Source: an uncultured Prevotellaceae bacterium (GTDB taxonomy: Bacteria > Bacteroidota > Bacteroidia > Bacteroidales > Bacteroidaceae). Taken from it: DNA of 64,000 bases. The DNA lies in contig CACXTX010000001.1 in the NCBI GenBank assembly GCA_902770635.1, forward strand, positions 1 to 64,000. Direction: 5' to 3'. Below the pieces are notes generated by a model. That model had not been told where the DNA came from and ran no database searches. It saw only the letters and a list, made by a program, of their open reading frames with translations. The position numbers and the translations under genes are program-made. This document shows, piece by piece, positions 58,964 through 64,000 of the stretch (position 1 is its first letter; each line of letters starts with the position of its first letter).

Positions 58964-59724
58964 TGTTCCCAGTCCTTCATCTTAGCCAACATCTCATAGG
59001 CAGTAACGTCTATCTGAGTAGGAGTGATGGCTATATATCCATGATTCAAGGCCCAGTTGTCTGTATCTTCTGCGTCAGGCTCATCGTTATGATAGGTTCC
59101 CACCATCCACCAATAGTCATAACCTCGCGGATGACGGCATTTCGTCACTTCATTGCCCCATGTCCCCTTTGCCATACGACATACCTTGACACCCTTAAAT
59201 TCAGAAGCCAACGGGAAATTGATGTTCAGACAGACACCCAGGGGCAAGCCTTCGTCCAGTACGCGCTGTACCATCTGACGGACATACGGGCGCATAGGTT
59301 CGAAATCAGCATCGTCACGATGGTCGCAGAGCGAGAAGGCTATGGAAGGAATATACTTCATACATCCTTCCATCGTAACGCCCATCGTTCCACTATAATG
59401 GGTGTTCACAGAGGCATTGTCGCCATGATTGATGCCACCGATTACCAAGTCGGGCTTGCGGGGGCACAACTCTGCCAACGCCATCTTCACACAATCGACA
59501 GGGGTTCCATTGCACGACCACACCTCTACCCCTTCCGACTTACGACGTAACTTCATCGTCAGCGGAGTGGTGGCAGAAAAGGCACAGGCGAATCCGCTTC
59601 GTGCCCGTTCTGGTGCACAGACAATGATGTCACCCAATTCGCGCACCCACTCTATCAGACAGTTAATACCCTTGGCATGATAACCATCGTCATTGGAGAC
59701 TAATATCAGCGGTCTAGAGCTCAT
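58960..59724 (-). CDS. surE: 5'/3'-Nucleotidase SurE
   Basis: 254 residues from ATG 59724 (MSSRPLILVSNDDG); an in-frame start further up would overlap the metallopeptidase gene. Metal-binding motif SNDDGYHAKGI and the GGINHGDNAS block are clear, with YSGTMGVTMEG and a C-terminal DVTAYEML. It dephosphorylates nucleoside monophosphates. Overlaps the next gene upstream by 11 nt and lpxB by 4 nt. Confidence 0.94.
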   Translation of the reverse strand: MSSRPLILVSNDDGYHAKGINCLIEWVRELGDIIVCAPERARSGFACAFSATTPLTMKLRRKSEGVEVWSCNGTPVDCVKMALAELCPRKPDLVIGGINHGDNASVNTHYSGTMGVTMEGCMKYIPSIAFSLCDHRDDADFEPMRPYVRQMVQRVLDEGLPLGVCLNINFPLASEFKGVKVCRMAKGTWGNEVTKCRHPRGYDYWWMVGTYHNDEPDAEDTDNWALNHGYIAITPTQIDVTAYEMLAKMKDWEQ

Positions 59725-60586
59725 CGTCGGAACATTCAAAGGTGTTACCCTGTGATACATCACCCGTCTCCAAGCCACGCTTGAACCACTTCATGCGCTG
59801 TTTCGAGGTACCGTGGTTGAACGACTCAGGTACCGCATACCCACGAGCCTTCTTCTGCAAATAGTCGTCACCTATCACCTGCGCACATTGGATAGCCTCT
59901 TCAATATCGCCATCTTCCAGGGAACCGAAGCGTTCATTATCATGATGAGCCCAGACACCTGCATAGAAATCGGCAAGCAGTTCCAGACGCACGCTTAGCT
60001 TGTTGGCCTCTGTCTGGTTGAGACGGGCCATTTTTTCATGGACATCCTGGAGAATACCCGTTTGGTATTCCACATGGTGGCCTACCTCATGGGCTATGAC
60101 ATAAGCATAGGCAAAGTCGCCGTCAGCACCCAGTTTCTTCTTCATCGTGGTAAAAAACGAAAGGTCGATGTACAGCTTCTGGTCACCTGAGCAATAGAAA
60201 GGTCCCATCGCTGCGGAGCCTTGTCCGCAAGCCGTCTGCGTGCCATCGGTATAGAGCACCATCGTGGGAGGCTCATACTTCATGTCGTTCTCCTTGAAGA
60301 TTTCTTCCCAAACATCTTCTGTACCTGCCAGAATCTGGGTGGAAAAGGTTGCCAGTTCCTGTTCCTCTTCCGTAAACTCCCGTTGGTCTTCGCTCACCTC
60401 CGTATTGGCGCCAAACGACTGCTGGGCAGCCTGTAGGCCAGCCTCCAACGGATTACCACCAGTAAAATAAGCCATCGCCATAGCGATTATAACACCACCG
60501 ATACCTGCCAGGCCGATTTTCTTACCACCGCTCATACCTCTGCGGTCTTCCACATTTGAGCTTTCGCGTCTTCCTTCTAAATTCAT
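59714..60586 (-). CDS. Putative neutral zinc metallopeptidase (YpfJ family)
   Basis: 290 residues. A Gly-rich N-terminus with one membrane segment (IGLAGIGGVIIAMAMAYF) is typical. The zinc site is AYVIAHEVGHHVEYQTG (HExxH), followed by VRLELLADFYAGVWAHH with the third ligand Glu. The C-terminus has FNHGTSKQRMKWFKRG. Membrane-anchored peptidase of unknown substrate. Separate promoter is not obvious. Confidence 0.9.
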   Translation of the reverse strand: MNLEGRRESSNVEDRRGMSGGKKIGLAGIGGVIIAMAMAYFTGGNPLEAGLQAAQQSFGANTEVSEDQREFTEEEQELATFSTQILAGTEDVWEEIFKENDMKYEPPTMVLYTDGTQTACGQGSAAMGPFYCSGDQKLYIDLSFFTTMKKKLGADGDFAYAYVIAHEVGHHVEYQTGILQDVHEKMARLNQTEANKLSVRLELLADFYAGVWAHHDNERFGSLEDGDIEEAIQCAQVIGDDYLQKKARGYAVPESFNHGTSKQRMKWFKRGLETGDVSQGNTFECSDDEL

Positions 60587-60632
60587 AGTCTTATCTTTAA
60601 TTGGTTTATTTGGGGTTCAAAGTTACAAAATT

Positions 60633-61190
60633 TTATCCATATATAATAGAATAAATGTAGTTTTTCTCCATATTAACGATGGTTTGCACCTGTTCCTTGC
60701 CCGTCAGCACCGTTTTCAGGTCTTTGCTGATGCCTTCGCCTGTCAATTTCAGCACCGCTTCCTTCATGGTCCACAAGCGGATGAACTCCACGTCAGGACG
60801 AGTGGCTTGTTCTATTTGGGCAATCTCTTGAGGATTCATCGTGTATTCCACCAGACTATCCTTAAAGGAACGGATAGACTCCACGTCAACGCCTACGGGT
60901 CTTGGCGATGTCACACACAACACGGCCTCTTTGCAATGGCTGATATTAAAGTGAATGTCCGGATGCCCTACAATATATGGTTTCCCATGCTCTCCATATT
61001 CAAAAACGGGGGGCTCCATGATGCCATACTCCTTGCGCAAGGCTTCGCACAGCAGCAGATAAGCTCCTGCACATGTCTTCCGCCCCAGTTCGTATTTAAA
61101 CTTCAGCGTTTGTTCACGACGCTGTTCTGAGAGTAAGGGCAATGCCTTCTCCCAGTCAAAATCGGCTATATGATCATTCAGGTAAACCAT
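60633..61190 (-). CDS. 4'-Phosphopantetheinyl transferase superfamily protein
   Basis: 185 residues. Motifs are FNISHCKEAVLCVTSPRPVGVDVESI (Mg2+ Asp pair) and FIRLWTMKEAVLKLTGEGI (catalytic Lys-Glu). It transfers phosphopantetheine from CoA to a carrier protein, probably acyl carrier protein. No polyketide or peptide synthetase genes are near. Promoter: minus TAATTTTG, plus 61224-61231. Confidence 0.88.
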   Translation of the reverse strand: MVYLNDHIADFDWEKALPLLSEQRREQTLKFKYELGRKTCAGAYLLLCEALRKEYGIMEPPVFEYGEHGKPYIVGHPDIHFNISHCKEAVLCVTSPRPVGVDVESIRSFKDSLVEYTMNPQEIAQIEQATRPDVEFIRLWTMKEAVLKLTGEGISKDLKTVLTGKEQVQTIVNMEKNYIYSIIYG

Positions 61191-61305
61191 CCTTCAACAT
61201 TCAGATTATCATCATCAAGGGTGCAAAATTACGAAAAAAAACGCTTATTATTTTGTTTTGCAACTGTTTTTTCGTACCTCTGACTTCGTCGAAGGTACTT
61301 TCGCG
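61191..61305. other. Intergenic: PPTase promoter and a decayed promoter module
   Basis: Holds the minus -7 box (61224-61231). From 61250, TTTTGTTTTGCAACTGTTTT is followed by CGTACCTCTGACTTCGTCGA and AGGTACTTTCGCG, the right and left ends of decayed copies of the palindromic module. I see no gene. Confidence 0.6.
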
Positions 61306-61359
61306 TTCGAAAATACTCGAATAAATTTGGTATTTTGCTCACTTATTCGTACCTTTGCA
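61306..61359 (+). promoter_or_regulatory. Palindromic promoter module (corA)
   Basis: TTCGAAAATACTCGAATAAA, TTTGGTATTTTGCTC, ACTTATTCG and the -7 box TACCTTTG at 61350-61357. Divergent in the arms but identical at the -7 end to the nusB and lysS copies. Confidence 0.7.
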
Positions 61360-61388
61360 GGCGAATAACCAAAAAAACAGCAAAAAAG

Positions 61389-61496
61389 ATGGACGACTAC
61401 CCGGCGGATAATTACAATTCGTAAGGCAGGGGACAAGGTGGCAAGGCTGCTAATCCCTTTGCCATTAAACTATTGTTGTACTTCAAAAAGGATTAG
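61389..61496 (+). CDS. Candidate leader ORF before corA (MDDYPADNYNS, then in-frame TAA)
   Basis: In the 137-nt leader of corA, ATG 61389 opens 11 codons (MDDYPADNYNS) and a TAA at 61422-61424. After that stop the same frame continues for 23 codons (GRGQGGKAANPFAIKLLLYF and KKD) to a TAG at 61494-61496, 4 nt before the corA ATG. The N-terminus combines acidic residues and prolines, as in mgtL. It may be a regulatory leader peptide, or a small gene broken by the TAA. Confidence 0.35.
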
Positions 61497-61500
61497 CACA

Positions 61501-62427
61501 ATGAAGACTTTCTGGAACACCCAAGGTGGGCTTAGCCAGTTCAACGAGTGGCAGCCCAATTGTTGGATACAAGTTACGTGTCCTACAGAAGAAGATCAGC
61601 AGTTTCTGGAAGAAAAGTTCCAGATACCCAACTACTTTCTCTCCGACATTAGCGATACCGACGAGCGTGCCCGTTATGAATACGATGACGGATGGATGCT
61701 TATCATCTTACGTATTCCCTATGTCAAGGAGGTCCGATCACGCACACCCTACACGACAGTACCTTTGGGTATCATCCACAAGCGCGATGTCACCATCACC
61801 GTCTGCTATTACGAGACCAACATGATGATTGACTTTGTCAGCTACCAGCAAAAGCGTGGCGAGGGCTTCACCGACTATGTGGACATGATTTTCCGCCTGT
61901 TCCTCTCCAGTGCAGTATGGTACTTGAAACGCCTGAAACAGATTTCGATGCTCATCGAGAAGGCCAAGCGCAATCTGGACCGCGAGGTGAACAACGAGTC
62001 GCTAATCGGACTATCCCGTCTGCAAGACTCACTCACCTACTTCAACACCTCCATCCGTGGTAACGAGGTATTGCTGTCGAAGCTGAAATTCAAGTTGCAG
62101 ATTGACGAACTGGATGCCGACCTCATCGAGGATGTTAACATCGAGATGACACAGGCCCGCGAGACCACCAGCATCTACTCGAACATTTTGGAATCGACGA
62201 TGGACACTTACCAGTCGATTATCAACAACAACATGAACACCATCATGCGTACACTGACTTCGGTCACCATCATTCTGATGTTGCCAACGCTGGTGGCTTC
62301 ATTCTTTGGCATGAACCTCGTCAACGGCATGGAAAACAGCCCGATGGGTTTTGCCATTGCCATCATCCTTTCTGTGGCTATTTCGGCGGTTTCACTACTG
62401 ATTTTCCGTCACAAACGACTGATTTAA
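61501..62427 (+). CDS. corA: CorA family magnesium transporter
   Basis: 308 residues from ATG 61501. A cytoplasmic N-terminal domain (WNTQGGLSQFNEWQPNCWIQ) and long helices precede two C-terminal membrane segments with the pore motif SFFGMNLVNGMENSP (GMN). The last hydrophobic segment is FAIAIILSVAISAVSLLIF. It moves Mg2+ (or Co2+/Ni2+) across the inner membrane. The 137-nt leader holds a short acidic ORF. Confidence 0.93.
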   Translation: MKTFWNTQGGLSQFNEWQPNCWIQVTCPTEEDQQFLEEKFQIPNYFLSDISDTDERARYEYDDGWMLIILRIPYVKEVRSRTPYTTVPLGIIHKRDVTITVCYYETNMMIDFVSYQQKRGEGFTDYVDMIFRLFLSSAVWYLKRLKQISMLIEKAKRNLDREVNNESLIGLSRLQDSLTYFNTSIRGNEVLLSKLKFKLQIDELDADLIEDVNIEMTQARETTSIYSNILESTMDTYQSIINNNMNTIMRTLTSVTIILMLPTLVASFFGMNLVNGMENSPMGFAIAIILSVAISAVSLLIFRHKRLI

Positions 62428-62470
62428 TCATTTTTTTTCAAAAATATTAGGCCGTTAGATTTTTTTTTTA

Positions 62471-62478
62471 TAATTTTG
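62471..62478 (+). promoter_or_regulatory. -7 box of the DUF349 gene
   Basis: TAATTTTG. A small hairpin GGCTC-TCTT-GAGCC follows in the 70-nt leader. Confidence 0.55.
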
Positions 62479-62556
62479 AAGCCTGATTATGCATGTTAGG
62501 CTCTCTTGAGCCATGCTGATAAGTCAAGAACTAACCGAATCATTCACTAAAAAATT

Positions 62557-64000
62557 ATGATGATGGACTCTCAAGAAAAAGCTCCTATTGAAGAGCAGAA
62601 CGTAGAACAGAACGTAGTGGAAACCGCAGCTGAGACCTCAGAGGGAACTACTCCTGAGCACAAGCAGTATCAAAGCAAGAAAGAGGTATTGGAACGTGTC
62701 CGTGAGATTGCTCACAGTGACGAAGTGCCTCAGAAGGATGAGATAGACTACCTGAAAACGGTATTCTATAAGATGCATCTTGCTGAGCGCGAGGCCGAAT
62801 TCAAGGAATACAGCGAGAATGGCGGCGACCCAGAGCAATATCAGGTAAAGCCCGACCCAGAGGAGGAAGCCTTTAAGGCAGAAATGGGCATTATCAAGGA
62901 AAAACGCCAGAAACTGTTCAAAGAGCAAGAGCTGGAGAAACAGGAAAACCTGCAGAAGAAGCTCGACATCATCGAGAAGATCAAGGCTATGGTGACCTCT
63001 CCTGAGGAAGCCAACAAGTCATACAAGGAATTCAAGGCACTGCAAGACGAGTGGAAGGAGATTAAGAATGTGCCCGCCGAGCGTGCCAATGAGTTGTGGC
63101 GCAACTATCAACTCTATGTGGAGCAGTTCTACGACTTGCTGAAGCTGAACAGTGAGGCTCGCGAATACGACTTCAAGAAGAACCTGGAACTGAAGACCAA
63201 ACTCTGCGAGGCTGCAGAGAAACTGGCCGACGAGCCTGATGTCATCAGTGCCTTCCATCAGTTGCAGAAGCTCCATCAGGAATACCGCGAGACGGGTCCT
63301 GTCAGCAAGGAACTTCGCGAAGAGATATGGACACGCTTCAAAGCCGCTTCCACCGTTATCAACAAGCGCCATCAGCAGCATTTCGAAGGATTGCGCGCCA
63401 AGGAGGAAGAAAATCTGGTCAAGAAGACGGCTCTCTGCGAAAAGGTGGAAGCCATCGTTGCCGAAGAGAACAAGGGCAGCGGCGACTGGGAACGTCACAC
63501 TAAGCAGATTATGGAGATACAGGCCGAATGGAAGACCATCGGTTTTGCTCCCCAGAAGATGAACGTTAAGATTTTCGAGCGTTTCCGTGCAGCCTGCGAC
63601 GATTTCTTTGCCCGCAAGGCAGAGTTCTTTCGTGGCTTAAAAGACACTTTCAAAGAAAATGCCGAGAAGAAGCGCGCCCTCATCGAGAAGGCCAAAGCCC
63701 TGCAAGACTCTACTGAGTGGAAGTCAACCAGCGACAAACTCATTGCCTTGCAAAAGGAATGGAAGACGATCGGTGCCGTTCCTAAGAAGTTGGGCGACCA
63801 GCTTTGGGAAGAGTTCCTGAACGCCTGCAACAAGTTCTTCGAGGCCCGCAATGCCGCTGGTGCCGGTCAGCGTGGCGAGGAGCACCAGAACCTGGCAAAG
63901 AAGCGCGATGTCATTGAGCGCCTGAAAGCCATTGCCCAGGAGACTGGCGACGATTTGCAGGAACGCGTACAGAAGCTCGTCGAGGAATATCAGTCCATCG
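62557..64000 (+). CDS. DUF349 domain protein (partial, runs off the window)
   Basis: Starts with three Met codons at 62557-62565; 481 codons are visible and the gene continues beyond 64000. After an acidic Glu/Gln-rich N-terminus it carries repeated helical DUF349 units, each with a pattern such as LQDEWKEIKNVPAERANELWRNY, LQKEWKTIGAVPKKLGDQLWEEF and FFARKAEFF. It is probably a long coiled-coil protein. DUF349 is widespread in Bacteroidetes and Actinobacteria, with no firm function. Confidence 0.88.
   Translation, partial: MMMDSQEKAPIEEQNVEQNVVETAAETSEGTTPEHKQYQSKKEVLERVREIAHSDEVPQKDEIDYLKTVFYKMHLAEREAEFKEYSENGGDPEQYQVKPDPEEEAFKAEMGIIKEKRQKLFKEQELEKQENLQKKLDIIEKIKAMVTSPEEANKSYKEFKALQDEWKEIKNVPAERANELWRNYQLYVEQFYDLLKLNSEAREYDFKKNLELKTKLCEAAEKLADEPDVISAFHQLQKLHQEYRETGPVSKELREEIWTRFKAASTVINKRHQQHFEGLRAKEEENLVKKTALCEKVEAIVAEENKGSGDWERHTKQIMEIQAEWKTIGFAPQKMNVKIFERFRAACDDFFARKAEFFRGLKDTFKENAEKKRALIEKAKALQDSTEWKSTSDKLIALQKEWKTIGAVPKKLGDQLWEEFLNACNKFFEARNAAGAGQRGEEHQNLAKKRDVIERLKAIAQETGDDLQERVQKLVEEYQSI

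Noticed and set aside
60633..61190. Natural-product gene cluster around the phosphopantetheinyl transferase
   Set aside because: No synthase, carrier or tailoring genes are nearby; the neighbours are housekeeping genes.
1..64000. tRNA, rRNA or known riboswitches
   Set aside because: I looked in all gaps of more than about 100 bp and saw no tRNA cloverleaf, rRNA core sequence or familiar riboswitch. A covariance-model search could find what the eye misses.

Overview
The window looks like a chromosomal segment of a Prevotella-like member of the Bacteroidales. The evidence is the promoter style (-7 boxes of the form TAnnTTTG, usually followed by CA, and almost no Shine-Dalgarno sites), a type IX secretion C-terminal segment, GLPGLI, DUF4738, DUF4230, DUF5606, DUF4886 and DUF5020 families, an HU-like protein of the Bacteroidetes type, and a menaquinone pathway. 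I see no rRNA, tRNA, phage, plasmid, insertion sequence or CRISPR array. Most genes are ordinary housekeeping or envelope genes.

Layout. 0-4.9 kb (minus): a BlaI/BlaR1-type regulatory operon with GLPGLI, TlpA-like and TPR proteins. 5.2-10 kb (plus): a GH3 lipoprotein, then nusB-yajC-ybbR-coaE-DUF5606. 10.1-13.1 kb (minus): a large outer-membrane beta-barrel protein with an RGG-like tail. 13.3-14.3 kb: aroB. 14.3-17.2 kb and 23.6-27.6 kb (both minus): the menaquinone genes menB-menC-menE and ROK kinase-thioesterase-menF-menD. They are separated by about 6.4 kb carrying a TGS-linked nucleoside kinase, a large lipoprotein, an EamA transporter, a secreted repeat protein and a decayed gene tail. 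27.7-32.7 kb: lysS-gpsA-pgi-HAD. 33.5-36.2 kb: two DUF4230 proteins and an AlsT symporter. 36.2-39.1 kb (minus): a histidine-kinase-like protein without the phosphoacceptor histidine, trmO and guanine deaminase. 39.3-47.7 kb: an AI-2E family transporter, a porin, a sodium:solute symporter, a secreted peptidylarginine-deiminase-like enzyme, a MATE exporter and a cyclophilin. 47.7-48.0 kb (minus): an orphan transcription unit, probably a small RNA. 48.1-57.0 kb: ksgA, a flippase-like membrane protein, pepD, DUF4886, an ECF sigma operon, an HU-like protein and two zinc-ribbon fusions. 57.1-61.2 kb (minus): DUF5020, lpxB, surE, a zinc metallopeptidase and a phosphopantetheinyl transferase. 61.5-64 kb: a CorA transporter and a DUF349 protein that runs off the end.

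The most unusual content is between and inside the genes. (1) At least fourteen tandem arrays with a 7-bp period lie at gene boundaries and inside menD, guaD and lpxB. Each locus has its own heptamer, but the size is often the same: four copies, 28 nt. (2) A recurrent palindromic module of about 55-75 bp ends in TCGTACCTTTGCA and serves as the promoter of five unrelated genes. (3) Two convergent intergenic regions carry a 21-bp-period repeat. (4) Other candidates are an orphan RNA with its own promoter and terminator, an acidic/proline leader ORF before corA, a histidine-kinase relative with His changed to Arg, a nusB gene with no normal start codon, and a secreted relative of the P. gingivalis peptidylarginine deiminase. 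All calls come from reading the sequence; no database search was run.
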